Made by a program: the position numbers and the translations under genes. Of a stretch of DNA of 64,000 nucleotides, positions 24,381 to 33,292 are shown in pieces. Each line of letters opens with the position of its first letter. The stretch's first letter is position 1. This DNA comes from Prevotellaceae bacterium (lineage in GTDB: Bacteria > Bacteroidota > Bacteroidia > Bacteroidales > Bacteroidaceae), in contig JAHZGX010000026.1 of assembly GCA_019420585.1 (NCBI GenBank), positions 5,263 through 69,262 on the forward strand. Reading direction: 5' to 3'. The notes under the pieces were generated by a model, which saw only the letters and a program-made list of their open reading frames with translations, searched no databases and had not been told where the DNA came from.

Positions 24381-26276
24381 ATGAGTACAGTATCATACTT
24401 GCAGGTGCAGAGCCTGACGCGCAGCGTGGGTGACAAGACTCTCTTTGCTGACATTTCCTTCAGTGTGGCACAGGGGCAGAAGGCGGGACTCATAGCCCGC
24501 AATGGGACAGGAAAAAGTACCTTATTAAATATAATAGGCGGAAAGGACAGTGCTGATTCCGGGCAGGTGGTGTACCACAAAGGGCTGCGCATCGGCTACC
24601 TGGAACAGACCCCGCGTTATCCCATGGAACTGAGTGTGCTGGAAGCCTGTTTCTGGCACGGTAATGAAACTACCAACCTGATAAGGGAGTATGAGACGTG
24701 CATGAGCACTCCCGGCACCCCCGGGCTGCAGGATATCCTTGACCGCATGGATCACCAAAATGCCTGGGACTATGAAAACAGGAGCAAGACAATTCTCAGC
24801 AAACTCTCCATTACGGACTTCCACAAACCGCTCAATCAACTTTCCGGTGGACAGATGAAGCGTGTGGCATTGGCCAATGCGCTTATTTTGGAACCAGACT
24901 TCCTAATATTGGATGAACCGACCAATCATTTGGACGTGCAGATGATAGAGTGGCTTGAAGGTTACTTGAAGCGATCTGGCATCACATTACTGATGGTCAC
25001 GCACGACAGGTACTTTCTGGACAACGTATGTTCCGTAATCCTGGAACTGGATGATGAGACCATATACACTTATCATGGCAATTATGCTTACTATCTGGAG
25101 AAGCGGCAGGAGCGGCAGGAAAACATACGCAGCGAGGTGGCACGCGCCAACAATCTCTATCGAACCGAACTGGAGTGGAGGCGGCGCATGCCTCAGGCAC
25201 GTGGACATAAGGCGCGCTACCGCGAGGAGGCCTTTTACGACCTAGAACGGAAAGCCAAACTGCGCCAGGAGGAGCGGCAGGTAAGGTTGGAGACGAAGTC
25301 AACCTACATAGGTAGTAGGATATTTGAGGCAGAGTATGTGAGCAAGAAGTACGAGCGTGTTATACTCAAGGATTTCTATTACTGCTTTTCGCGCTATGAG
25401 AAGATGGGCATTGTGGGTGGCAATGGAACCGGCAAGACTACTTTCGTAAAGATGCTGCTAGGACTGGTGAAGCCCGATTCCGGACGGTTCGTGGTGGGTG
25501 AGACGGTTCGCTTCGGCTATTATAGTCAGGATGGCATGCACTTTGATCCGCAGATGAAGGTGATAGATGCCGTGCGCAGGGTGGCTGAATACGTTGATCT
25601 GGGAGGAGGCCATCATCTTTCGGCCATGCAGTTCCTGCAGCATTTTATGTTCACTCCGTTGCAGCAGCAGAATTACATAGCCAAGTTGTCCGGAGGGGAA
25701 CAACGTAGGTTGCATCTCTGTACGGTGCTCATGCAGAATCCCAATTTTTTGGTACTTGACGAGCCTACCAACGATTTGGACATCAATACCTTGCAAATTC
25801 TAGAGCAATACCTGCAGGACTTCCATGGCTGTGTCATTGTGGTCAGTCATGACCGCTATTTCATGGACAAGGTGGTGGATCATCTGCTTGTGTTCCGTGG
25901 CGATGGCGTGGTGGAGGATTTCCCCGGCAATTATACACAGTTCCGCCAGTGGGAGGATGGGCGTGAGTCGTGTCAGGAAAAGGCATTACGGGGTGATACC
26001 ATGGCGGCAGCCTCTCCTGAATCTGTGGAAAGCAAGAAATCTCCACGCACGAATCAGAAGCGTAGGATGACTTTCAAGGAGAAGCGAGAGTTTGCTGCTC
26101 TGGAGCAGGAGATTGCTTCTTTGGAGCAGGAGAAGGCCGACATAGAGACCCGCCTTTCCTCAGGAACCATCAGTGTACAGGAAATAACAGACTTGAGCAA
26201 GCGGTTGCCCGTGCTCATTGAGGAGTTGGATGAGAAGTCCATGCGCTGGCTGGAACTGAGCGAAATTGAGCAATAA
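24381..26276 (+). CDS. ABC-F family ATPase (Uup-like)
   Basis: A 631-residue soluble protein with two ABC domains and no membrane segments, as in ribosome-associated ABC-F ATPases. Domain 1: Walker A ARNGTGKST, signature LSGGQMKRVALANAL, Walker B LILDEPTNHLD. Then the charged interdomain linker (KRQERQENIRSEVARANNLYRTELEW). Domain 2: GGNGTGKTT, LSGGEQRRLHL, LVLDEPTNDLD. A C-terminal coiled coil (EKREFAALEQEIASLEQEKADIETRL, cited as a region around residue 570) suggests the Uup branch rather than a drug-resistance ABC-F. The ATG at 24381 is chosen because domain 1 begins there; an earlier in-frame ATG (24336) would add a hydrophobic stretch foreign to the family. Confidence 0.92.
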   Translation: MSTVSYLQVQSLTRSVGDKTLFADISFSVAQGQKAGLIARNGTGKSTLLNIIGGKDSADSGQVVYHKGLRIGYLEQTPRYPMELSVLEACFWHGNETTNLIREYETCMSTPGTPGLQDILDRMDHQNAWDYENRSKTILSKLSITDFHKPLNQLSGGQMKRVALANALILEPDFLILDEPTNHLDVQMIEWLEGYLKRSGITLLMVTHDRYFLDNVCSVILELDDETIYTYHGNYAYYLEKRQERQENIRSEVARANNLYRTELEWRRRMPQARGHKARYREEAFYDLERKAKLRQEERQVRLETKSTYIGSRIFEAEYVSKKYERVILKDFYYCFSRYEKMGIVGGNGTGKTTFVKMLLGLVKPDSGRFVVGETVRFGYYSQDGMHFDPQMKVIDAVRRVAEYVDLGGGHHLSAMQFLQHFMFTPLQQQNYIAKLSGGEQRRLHLCTVLMQNPNFLVLDEPTNDLDINTLQILEQYLQDFHGCVIVVSHDRYFMDKVVDHLLVFRGDGVVEDFPGNYTQFRQWEDGRESCQEKALRGDTMAAASPESVESKKSPRTNQKRRMTFKEKREFAALEQEIASLEQEKADIETRLSSGTISVQEITDLSKRLPVLIEELDEKSMRWLELSEIEQ

Positions 26277-26328
26277 ACGGCATGCCGGTGAGGCATACAT
26301 ATTCTCTCGGTGTTTGCTGTAACGGATA

Positions 26329-26380
26329 ATTAAGCGAGAAGGCCGCGTTCGTCAAGACGCGGCCTTCTCGCTTAATATTA
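26329..26380. terminator. convergent terminator, 20-bp perfect stem
   Basis: 26329-26348 and 26357-26376 are exact reverse complements (ATTAAGCGAGAAGGCCGCGT) with an 8-nt loop. It lies between the + ABC-F gene and the - TIM-barrel gene and can stop both. Confidence 0.9.
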
Positions 26381-26425
26381 TTATTATTGTATACGTGCGG
26401 GGATATGCAAACAGTCTCCTGTGGA

Positions 26426-27331
26426 TTACGCTTCTTCCCACTGCTTGCGCAGCAGGTCAATGGCAGCAGGCAGCACGGTGGTTCTGTCACCTTCGCAACC
26501 GCACTCAAATGAGATATGTCCCTGATAGCCCATTTCCTTCAATGCCCTCATTCCTTCGCGGTAATCGTCCTTTTCACCGTCTTCTCCCGGCATCAGTCTG
26601 CGGCCGCGGCTGGCAATGTGCACGTGCTGAAGGTACTTGGTGCCTGCAGCCATGAAAGCGGCGTAGTCAGAGGTCTCCTCCTGCATGTGCCAGAAGTCAC
26701 CCATGCACTTCACGCCCTCGCTGTCGGCATCCCGGCAGATTGCTGCTGCGTCCGACACCAGGCGCAGGTAGAAACACTCACGTCTGTTGAGGGGTTCCAG
26801 GATAACCTTCGTTCCACACTTCAAAGCAAACTCTCCCAGTTCGTGCAGTTGCTCGCACAGGTAGTTGCGAGTGTCCATCGTGTGGGGCTTGCAGGGCTGC
26901 TGGCTGTTAAATGCAGGCACCATGATTACACCGCATGAACCTATTTGTCCGGCGGCTTCCACTATTTCGCGCATGGTGGTGTCAAACTGCTGCTTCTGCT
27001 CGTCTTCTGCCAGAATGAATCCGCTGAAGCCGGCACAGATGGCGCTCATCTTGATATTCCTGCCTTCCAGAGCCTTGTTTATCTCGTCAACCCTTTCTTT
27101 CAGATTGCTTCCGCCCACCTCCAGGCCGTTCACGCCATGGGCTTCCATGAAGTCAAGTTTTTCCTGTAGGGTATCGCCCAAAGCCACTCCTTCCTGCAAG
27201 CAAATGTTTAGGGCCGTGTCAGACTTCTTCTCTTTGGGCATTGAACAGCAGGATGACAGCAGTGGGGTGGAAGCCACTGATGCCGCTGCCATGCTGGAGA
27301 GCGAGCCAAGTATAAAGTTACGTCTTTTCAT
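26426..27331 (-). CDS. Tat-exported sugar phosphate isomerase/epimerase-like lipoprotein
   Basis: A 301-residue TIM-barrel protein of the xylose-isomerase-like / hydroxypyruvate isomerase superfamily. The N-terminus has a twin-arginine motif (KRRNFILG, Arg 3-4) and a lipobox (PLLSSC, Cys 28), so a folded, probably cofactor- or metal-bound protein is exported and lipidated. Barrel landmarks: HGVNGLEVGGSNL, VIMVPAFNSQQP, KVILEPLNRRECF (a Glu expected at the metal site), CMGDFWHMQEE, HVHIASRGR and HISFECGCEG (second Glu). It is the last gene of a four-gene operon, 28 nt after the oxidoreductase. The substrate is unknown; a 3-keto or inosose-type sugar is possible, since these two families act together in inositol and 3-ketosugar pathways. 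Confidence 0.85.
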   Translation of the reverse strand: MKRRNFILGSLSSMAAASVASTPLLSSCCSMPKEKKSDTALNICLQEGVALGDTLQEKLDFMEAHGVNGLEVGGSNLKERVDEINKALEGRNIKMSAICAGFSGFILAEDEQKQQFDTTMREIVEAAGQIGSCGVIMVPAFNSQQPCKPHTMDTRNYLCEQLHELGEFALKCGTKVILEPLNRRECFYLRLVSDAAAICRDADSEGVKCMGDFWHMQEETSDYAAFMAAGTKYLQHVHIASRGRRLMPGEDGEKDDYREGMRALKEMGYQGHISFECGCEGDRTTVLPAAIDLLRKQWEEA

Positions 27332-27359
27332 GCTTGGATGATGTGTTTGTCGTGAAAGA

Positions 27360-28715
27360 TTACTGCCCTTGTCCAGGTTTCTTTACCGTATAGGATGCCA
27401 AGTCCAGCGGACCCAGTTCCAGTTTGGCGGGCATGAGATCCATGGGCGACTGTGTCATCTCATCCCAGGTGGTTGTGCCACCCGTGTAGGCAGCCTCACG
27501 TGCCATGATGGCTGCCATGCATGATGCGGCGCACTCGCTTGCCTCCTCATGGGCAGTGCCTTTGCGGATGTGGTTCACCCAGTCAACGTGCTCCAGCACA
27601 TAGGGATCATGCTGCTTGAATTCCTGGTTGGCAGCCTCGTCATCGTACTTCCAAAGCACGTTGCCCTGCAGGTCCTTTATTTCGTTTGTCTCGCTGTTCC
27701 ATGAACCTTTTGTGCCCTGTATGAATTCGCTTACCTTGTTGCTGCACCCGTCTATCTGGCGGCACATGCTGTGAAGGTGTATGCCGTTCTCCATCACAAA
27801 GTCAGTGCTGAACATGTCATACTGGTCTCCGGTCACCCTGCGCTGGCGTGCACCGAAAGAGGTGGCAGTCACGGGTTTCAGTCCACTCATCCAAAGGAAC
27901 ACGTCAATGTTGTGCACGTGCTGCTCTACGATGTGGTCACCGCTCAGCCATGTCCAGTTTACCCAGTCGCGTATGTTCCATTCCATGTCGCTCCATTCGG
28001 GCTGGCGCTCCCTGTACCACAGCATGCCCTGGTTCCAGTACACGTTTCCTCCGGTAATCTCGCCTATGATGCCGGACTGTATTTGCTTGTTGGCTTCCAC
28101 ATAGCAGCGCTGGTGATGACGCTGTGTGCCGGTAACCACACTCAATCCCTTTGCCTGTGCTTGCTTGGCTGCAGCCATGATAGTGCGGTATCCCTTCGGG
28201 TCTACGGCTATGGGCTTCTCCAGGAATGCGTGTATGCCTTTCTCTGTGGCGTACTGGAAATGTGTGGGACGGAATGCGGGGGGGGTGGCAATGATGACCA
28301 TGTCCACTCCGGAGTCAATCACTTTCTGATAGGCATCGAATCCCGTGAAGCACATTTCGGCAGGCACTTCCTGCTGCCGGTCATTCTGTAAATGCGCGCG
28401 CAAATCCTGCAGGCGGTCGTCAAACACATCACCCAGAGCCGTCACCGTGATGCCGTTGGCAGCGTCAAGCAGGTTCATCACTGCGCCTGAACCGCGTCCG
28501 CCACAGCCGATGACGCCTACCTTGAGTTCCTTGCCATCGATTGCCTTGTCAGGCAATTCGGGTACATAATACTCTCCCTCCTTTTTCAGAGGAGTCTGTG
28601 CGTTAGATGTTCCCTTGCTGCATCCTGCCAGGATGGCTGGTGCCACCATTCCCGCTGCACCGATGATGGCGGTGCTTGTCAGGAATTTCCTTCTGCTTAA
28701 ATCTTTCTCTTTCAT
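27360..28715 (-). CDS. Tat-exported Gfo/Idh/MocA oxidoreductase lipoprotein
   Basis: A 451-residue NAD(P)-dependent oxidoreductase. Tat motif SRRKFL (Arg 8-9) and lipobox ILAGC (Cys 32) predict export in folded form and lipidation. Rossmann motif VGVIGCGGRGSGAV is at residues 66-79; the family EKPIA motif is near 166. Further typical segments: YWNQGMLWYRER, DHIVEQHVHNIDVFLWM (Gfo/Idh/MocA GxxxDxxxH-like helix). Exported members such as Zymomonas glucose-fructose oxidoreductase keep a tightly bound cofactor (established). It is operonic with the TIM-barrel lipoprotein downstream (28 nt) and the cytochrome-SUMF1 gene upstream (48 nt). The substrate is not readable. Confidence 0.9.
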   Translation of the reverse strand: MKEKDLSRRKFLTSTAIIGAAGMVAPAILAGCSKGTSNAQTPLKKEGEYYVPELPDKAIDGKELKVGVIGCGGRGSGAVMNLLDAANGITVTALGDVFDDRLQDLRAHLQNDRQQEVPAEMCFTGFDAYQKVIDSGVDMVIIATPPAFRPTHFQYATEKGIHAFLEKPIAVDPKGYRTIMAAAKQAQAKGLSVVTGTQRHHQRCYVEANKQIQSGIIGEITGGNVYWNQGMLWYRERQPEWSDMEWNIRDWVNWTWLSGDHIVEQHVHNIDVFLWMSGLKPVTATSFGARQRRVTGDQYDMFSTDFVMENGIHLHSMCRQIDGCSNKVSEFIQGTKGSWNSETNEIKDLQGNVLWKYDDEAANQEFKQHDPYVLEHVDWVNHIRKGTAHEEASECAASCMAAIMAREAAYTGGTTTWDEMTQSPMDLMPAKLELGPLDLASYTVKKPGQGQ

Positions 28716-28763
28716 TGTCGGATTTTGTTTGAAAGGTAAGTTTATTCTGTTCGTTTTTTATCA

Positions 28764-30314
28764 TTATTGTGCTTTTACTCCATCGGGTACCTCACACACT
28801 ACACGGAATCCAATGCCCTTCATGTCAGAGAACCACCATATGCTCTTGGGATTCTGAGGGTCTGTCTTTAACCATGCCGTGTAGTCGGTGTGTGCACGTG
28901 ATGCGCAGCGCACATCAGCGGCATCGTCGGCATAGCAGCCTCCGCGCACCACATATTCAGTGCCCGATGCAGGGCCTTTGGGATCCGTAGCCCCATCCTG
29001 CATCTTGCTGTAGGCATCCTCGGCATACCAGTCAGAACAATACTCGAGCACGTTGCCCAGCATGTTCTTCAGGCCAAAGGGGTTGGCTTTCACTCTTGAT
29101 GGTTCCTGCGTGCGGCTCTTGCTGTTGTTGGCATAGATGACATAGCCGTTGATTGCAGTTGTGTCTGCGCTGAAGAACCGGCGCCAAAATCCCGTGTTGG
29201 AGAAACTTGCGGGCTTTCCTTCAAAGAAGTAAGGAGATTCCGTGCCTCCGCGTGCCGCGTATTCCCATTCCGCTTCGGTGGGCAGGCGGTACTTCTTGCC
29301 GGTCTTGAGTGAGAGCCATTGGCAGAAGGTCTCGGCTGCATAGTGTGTCATTGTGATGGCGGGACGGCTGCCCATGCCCCATCCCTGGTCGGGCATGCCG
29401 AAGGGAGGTGTCGGGCCTGACACAGCATCCACATCGGGACGGTTGTTGTTGGCGTATATCTTGGACGGGGGGGTGCGTCCCTCAGACATGGTCTGTGCGT
29501 AGAATGCCCAGTATTGATCCCAAGTCACTTCTGTCTCGGCCATGTAGAACGGTGATACAGTGACCTTGCGCTGTGGCTGCTCATCGGCATGGCTGAATTT
29601 CTCACCCTGCTTGCTGCCCATGAGGAACGTTCCTCCGGGTATGGCTTTCATGCTTATGGTGACCGAGGTGGTGGGCACCTGTTCGGTAAAGTTCTCGAAT
29701 TTTGTCACGGCAGTTGCCTCCGTGTAGGTTGCGGCGGACGTGTCCACCGGTGCCTTGTCCATCTTGGCATGCTTGTAGCCGGGCATGCTGTGGCCTGCGT
29801 CCAAGTGGCAACTGATGCACTGCAGACCCAGTTTCTCTTCGTTGTCCTCATAATAAAGGTGTGCAGATACTCCGTCATCGGACAGTCCCTGGGGAAACAG
29901 GTTGACATGGCAACGCTTGCAGGACTCATTGAACACGATGGTCTGTGCATATTCCAGTTCCCTCTTGCTTTGGAAATCAATGTCTTCCTTGTCCTTAGTC
30001 AGAGCCGTCCACACATCGTGCATGCCCATCCTGGCTTTGGTCGAGAAGTGCTCCCAAGTGCCTTTGGGCGGTAGGTGGCATTCAGCACATCCTGTCTTTA
30101 CGCCGCTGCGATTGTTATAATGTGCGGCCTGTTTCCAACTGTCTGTGGCTTCGGGGTGGAAATGGCATGCCATGCAGGCCTCGTCTGTTGAACTCCATTC
30201 GTAGTAGTGGTTGCCCACCAAGGCTATGGCGACTCCTGCCAGAAGTGCGCCTGTCAGAGGCAGCCATTTGTTGCAGTGCCTCTTCTTGTCTTTTCGTGAT
30301 GTGTAGCCAGTCAT
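28764..30314 (-). CDS. tetraheme NapC/NrfH-type cytochrome fused to SUMF1 domain
   Basis: A 516-residue fusion. Residues ~17-36 form one membrane anchor (WLPLTGALLAGVAIALVG). Residues ~45-175 hold four c-type heme sites: CMACH (47-51), CAECH (76-80), CKRCH (132-136), CISCH (166-170), arranged like NapC/NirT/NrfH quinol dehydrogenases. After a linker, residues ~222-514 are a formylglycine-generating-enzyme/SUMF1-type domain (IPGGTFLMGS, YMAETEVTWDQYWAF, YRLPTEAEWEYAARGG, VVRGGCYADDAADVRCASR). The heme part should face the periplasm and exchange electrons with the quinone pool. The SUMF1 half may be catalytic or simply a binding fold. Second gene of the operon; it overlaps the upstream gene by 4 nt. 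Confidence 0.88.
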   Translation of the reverse strand: MTGYTSRKDKKRHCNKWLPLTGALLAGVAIALVGNHYYEWSSTDEACMACHFHPEATDSWKQAAHYNNRSGVKTGCAECHLPPKGTWEHFSTKARMGMHDVWTALTKDKEDIDFQSKRELEYAQTIVFNESCKRCHVNLFPQGLSDDGVSAHLYYEDNEEKLGLQCISCHLDAGHSMPGYKHAKMDKAPVDTSAATYTEATAVTKFENFTEQVPTTSVTISMKAIPGGTFLMGSKQGEKFSHADEQPQRKVTVSPFYMAETEVTWDQYWAFYAQTMSEGRTPPSKIYANNNRPDVDAVSGPTPPFGMPDQGWGMGSRPAITMTHYAAETFCQWLSLKTGKKYRLPTEAEWEYAARGGTESPYFFEGKPASFSNTGFWRRFFSADTTAINGYVIYANNSKSRTQEPSRVKANPFGLKNMLGNVLEYCSDWYAEDAYSKMQDGATDPKGPASGTEYVVRGGCYADDAADVRCASRAHTDYTAWLKTDPQNPKSIWWFSDMKGIGFRVVCEVPDGVKAQ

Positions 30315-30739
30315 TTTGCGGGTTTCATTATCAATTCCGACGGAATCTTCACAAGTTTCTTGCCGCTCACCCGCTTGATCACGTTCCTTCCTGTGAACTT
30401 GAGTGACCAGGTACTGTCTGTCAGTTGCGTGAGTTGTGCTTCCTGCGTCTCGCTTCCGAGGTCGTTTGACAGGTTTATTGTGGCAGTGCTGTTGCTCTTG
30501 ATGTCAAAGGAGGTCACCATCCACACGCCGTACACATTCCCGTTCATGTAGCCGTTCATGGGGCCAAAGTCCTCCATCGTTGGCACCAAGACGGATTCTT
30601 CGTAGAGGTCAATGTTCAGGTTGATTTTTTCCTGTGGGCAACTCAGTCTCATCTTCCACGGACCTTGTGCAGCCAGCGTGGGCGCGCAAGCGAGCAGAAT
30701 GCATGATAATATTTGTTTTATTGTCGGTTTGTGATTCAT
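30311..30739 (-). CDS. small exported protein of unknown function
   Basis: A 142-residue protein with a signal peptide (ILSCILLACAPTLA, cleavage near residue 24). The rest is beta-rich with no Cys or heme motif in the mature part (MRLSCPQEK has one Cys). The ending KLVKIPSELIMKPAK is basic. I do not recognise a family. It is the first gene of the cytochrome/oxidoreductase operon, and its stop overlaps the next start (ATGA). The ATG is 7 nt after a TAAATTTG box, so the operon mRNA looks nearly leaderless. Confidence 0.7.
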   Translation of the reverse strand: MNHKPTIKQILSCILLACAPTLAAQGPWKMRLSCPQEKINLNIDLYEESVLVPTMEDFGPMNGYMNGNVYGVWMVTSFDIKSNSTATINLSNDLGSETQEAQLTQLTDSTWSLKFTGRNVIKRVSGKKLVKIPSELIMKPAK

Positions 30740-30746
30740 TTCTCCA

Positions 30747-30754
30747 CAAATTTA
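30747..30754 (-). promoter_or_regulatory. -7 box TAAATTTG for the redox operon
   Basis: TAAATTTG on - is followed by 7 nt and the ATG at 30739. No clear -33 TTTG. Confidence 0.6.
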
Positions 30755-31115
30755 GCCATTTCTTTTTATAATCCATACATTTTTTACATCTTTTATGTTT
30801 TTCCTGCATTGTATTGCCCTGTTGACTGCGGTCGAGGGATGGCGTGGTGGATTGGTTCGAGTGAGGTGGATTGGAGGCTGGTGCCCTCGGGAGGGTACTG
30901 CACAGTGATGGCCAACGGAGAGCGCTTCGTGTGGTGCGGTATCAAAATGAATAGGCATAGTCCCTCGCCATTGTTCTTGTGCTTTATATGATGCTCGGGG
31001 CTGTTTCGGGCTGTCCGGCATCGCTCTTCGTGCACACGTATTCCTTGCCTCGGCAATAAACATGTCCCGGAAAAGTAAGGAAATCCGTATCTTGGATATG
31101 CCATATTTCTTCTTT

Positions 31116-31422
31116 GCAAAAGTCTTTGTCGTGATTTTTGAAGAGATTTCGCAAAAATGCGCCAACTGGAAAAAATAAAAATCCAACTAAGGAATTTCTT
31201 TCCCCCAATTGGAAAGTCGAAATTAAGTATTTCGGAGAAATGTATGAATGTGCCAAAGAAAACATCAAGGGAAACCTTTAAGACGTGATACTCCATCCGG
31301 GCAGGCTTCTGCAAGCAAGTTGCTCTCATCCACAAATGACTGGCCCAATTCTTGCAGGCAAAGAAGGCAAAGTCCATCTGCCTTCCCGGGTCAGTACTGC
31401 TGCATGTGCAAAGTTTAGGAGG
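31116..31422. repeat. dispersed intergenic repeat, copy 2
   Basis: The A-rich half (31116-31217) and 57-bp tail (31366-31422) match copy 1 at 14929-15156 in the same order and orientation, with a longer middle. It lies between the redox operon and the glycogen synthase gene. The remaining sequence, 30755-31115, shows no gene; short ORFs crossing it are not supported. Confidence 0.75.
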
Positions 31423-31530
31423 ACGTTTCCAGGCACATTGCTGTTGGAGTTACGCGTGCGTATATTAAAAATATGAACGATTAAGAGCACAAAGGAGTGC
31501 ACCGTATCCTGCGGTTTCGGAATTTTGTTA

Positions 31531-31538
31531 TATCTTTG
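31531..31538 (+). promoter_or_regulatory. -7 box TATCTTTG for glycogen synthase
   Basis: TATCTTTG lies 36 nt before the ATG at 31575. It supports that start over the upstream in-frame ATG at 31497, which would precede the transcription start. Confidence 0.65.
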
Positions 31539-31574
31539 CCGCGACGTGATAATTCACAATATATAAGGTTTTTA

Positions 31575-33245
31575 ATGAACGAACATAAGAACCTGCCTGA
31601 CTATGTGCTTGAGAGCAGTTGGGAGGTATGCAACAAAATGGGAGGCATCTACACGGTGCTGTCTACAAGAGCCAAGACGCTGGAAGCCATGCTTGGCGGA
31701 AATATTCTTTTTATCGGGCCAGACCTTTGGCGGGGGCACGAAAATCCACTTTTTACGGAAAATCCGGAGTTGTGGCCGGAGTGGGTGGCGGAGATGGCAG
31801 CGGAAGGTGTGGGCCTGCGCACGGGACATTGGAACATTCCTGGGATGCCTAAAGTGGTGCTGGTGGATTTCCAGCCCTTCTTCAGCAAGAAAAATGAGAT
31901 ATATGCCCAGGCATGGGCAGACTTTGGGGTGGACAGCCTTCATGCTTATGGCGACTATGACGAGGCCAGCATGTTTGCCTATGCGGCAGGCCTGGTGGTT
32001 GAGGGTTTCTGGAAGCATTGCCTTATGCCGACGGGCAAGAAGGCCGTATATCATGTAAATGAGTGGATGGCCTGCCTGGGTGCACTTTATGTGCGCAAGA
32101 ATGTGCCGGAGATAGCCACCATATTCACCACCCATGCCACTTGCATCGGACGCAGCATCGCAGGCAATGGCAAGCCCCTGTATCAGTATCTGCATGCTTA
32201 TGATGGAAGGCAGATGGCGCAGGAACTGAACGTGGAGTCGAAGCATAGTATCGAAAGGCAGACGGCCATGAACGTGGACTGCTTCACTACAGTGAGCGAC
32301 GTGACCGCCCGCGAATGCGCCGAACTGCTTGACAAACCGTGTGACGTGGTGCTGGAAAACGGATTTGAACCGGACTTTGTTCCTGCGGGAACGACCTTCA
32401 CGGCGCGTCGCCGACAGGCAAGGGCTGCCATTCTGAAGGTTGCCGGCGCACTCCTGGGAATGGACATGGCTGACGACACGCTCATTGTGACCACAAGCGG
32501 ACGTTACGAATATAAGAATAAAGGGCAGGACGTATTCTTGGAATCTATGTATCGGAGCCTTTATGACGAACGCCTTACCCGGCCGGTGCTGGCTCTGGTG
32601 CAGGTGCCCGCCTGGATTGCAGGCCCCCGTGCTGACCTGCAGGACCGCCTGCAGCATCCTCTGCCCGTCAGCAGTCCGTTGCAGGATCCTCTCTGCACCC
32701 ATGTGCTTCGGGAGCCTTGGAATGACTGCACAATGAATTTCCTACATGCCCACGGAATGAAGAATCAGCCCGGTGACCGTGTGAAGGTCATTTTCGTACC
32801 TTGTTATCTTGATGGAAGGGACGGCATCTTCAACCGTACTTATTATGACTTGCTCATAGGCAGCGACCTGGCTGTGTATCCTTCTTATTATGAACCTTGG
32901 GGCTATACACCGCTTGAGGCTGCGGCTTTCCATGTGCCGTGCCTGACCACCTCGCTGGCCGGATTCGGCTTGTGGGCCAACAAGATGAAAGGAGCAGACA
33001 GCCGTCTGAAAGATGGTGTGGAGGTTGTGTTCCGTGACGATTACAACTTCGATCAGGTGGCAGATGCCATCTGCAACACACTGGCAACCTTGTGCAACAT
33101 GACTGCCAAGGAGATCACTGCTGCAAGGAAGAAGGCTGCACAACTGGCCGAGAAGGCGCAGTGGAAGCACTTCATAGCCAAGTATGAGCAGGCTTATGTG
33201 CTTGCTATGGATAATGCGGCGCGCAGAAATGCTGGGGGATGCTGA
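31575..33245 (+). CDS. glycogen synthase, eukaryote-type (GT3)
   Basis: A 556-residue glycosyltransferase that extends alpha-1,4-glucan chains. The N-terminus YVLESSWEVCNKMGGIYTVLSTRA resembles the eukaryotic/Bacteroidota GT3 glycogen synthases rather than the GT5 KTGGLADV type of E. coli GlgA. The C-terminal nucleotide-sugar site has the E-x7-E motif (YEPWGYTPLEAAA). UDP-glucose would be the expected donor for GT3 enzymes. The ATG at 31575 fits both the family start and the promoter. The phosphorylase gene follows after 47 nt. Confidence 0.9.
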   Translation: MNEHKNLPDYVLESSWEVCNKMGGIYTVLSTRAKTLEAMLGGNILFIGPDLWRGHENPLFTENPELWPEWVAEMAAEGVGLRTGHWNIPGMPKVVLVDFQPFFSKKNEIYAQAWADFGVDSLHAYGDYDEASMFAYAAGLVVEGFWKHCLMPTGKKAVYHVNEWMACLGALYVRKNVPEIATIFTTHATCIGRSIAGNGKPLYQYLHAYDGRQMAQELNVESKHSIERQTAMNVDCFTTVSDVTARECAELLDKPCDVVLENGFEPDFVPAGTTFTARRRQARAAILKVAGALLGMDMADDTLIVTTSGRYEYKNKGQDVFLESMYRSLYDERLTRPVLALVQVPAWIAGPRADLQDRLQHPLPVSSPLQDPLCTHVLREPWNDCTMNFLHAHGMKNQPGDRVKVIFVPCYLDGRDGIFNRTYYDLLIGSDLAVYPSYYEPWGYTPLEAAAFHVPCLTTSLAGFGLWANKMKGADSRLKDGVEVVFRDDYNFDQVADAICNTLATLCNMTAKEITAARKKAAQLAEKAQWKHFIAKYEQAYVLAMDNAARRNAGGC

Positions 33246-33292
33246 TAAAGGGGACGTGAACGGAGAAAAAGTATAAACATAAATAAGGAATT

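Noticed and set aside
24381..26276. ABC-F gene as an antibiotic-resistance determinant
   Set aside because: The C-terminal coiled coil and chromosomal context fit a housekeeping Uup-type ABC-F; resistance cannot be claimed from sequence alone.
30793..31377. ORFs of 94-194 codons on - across the intergenic repeat
   Set aside because: They run through noncoding repeat copy 2, overlap each other in different frames and match no protein pattern.
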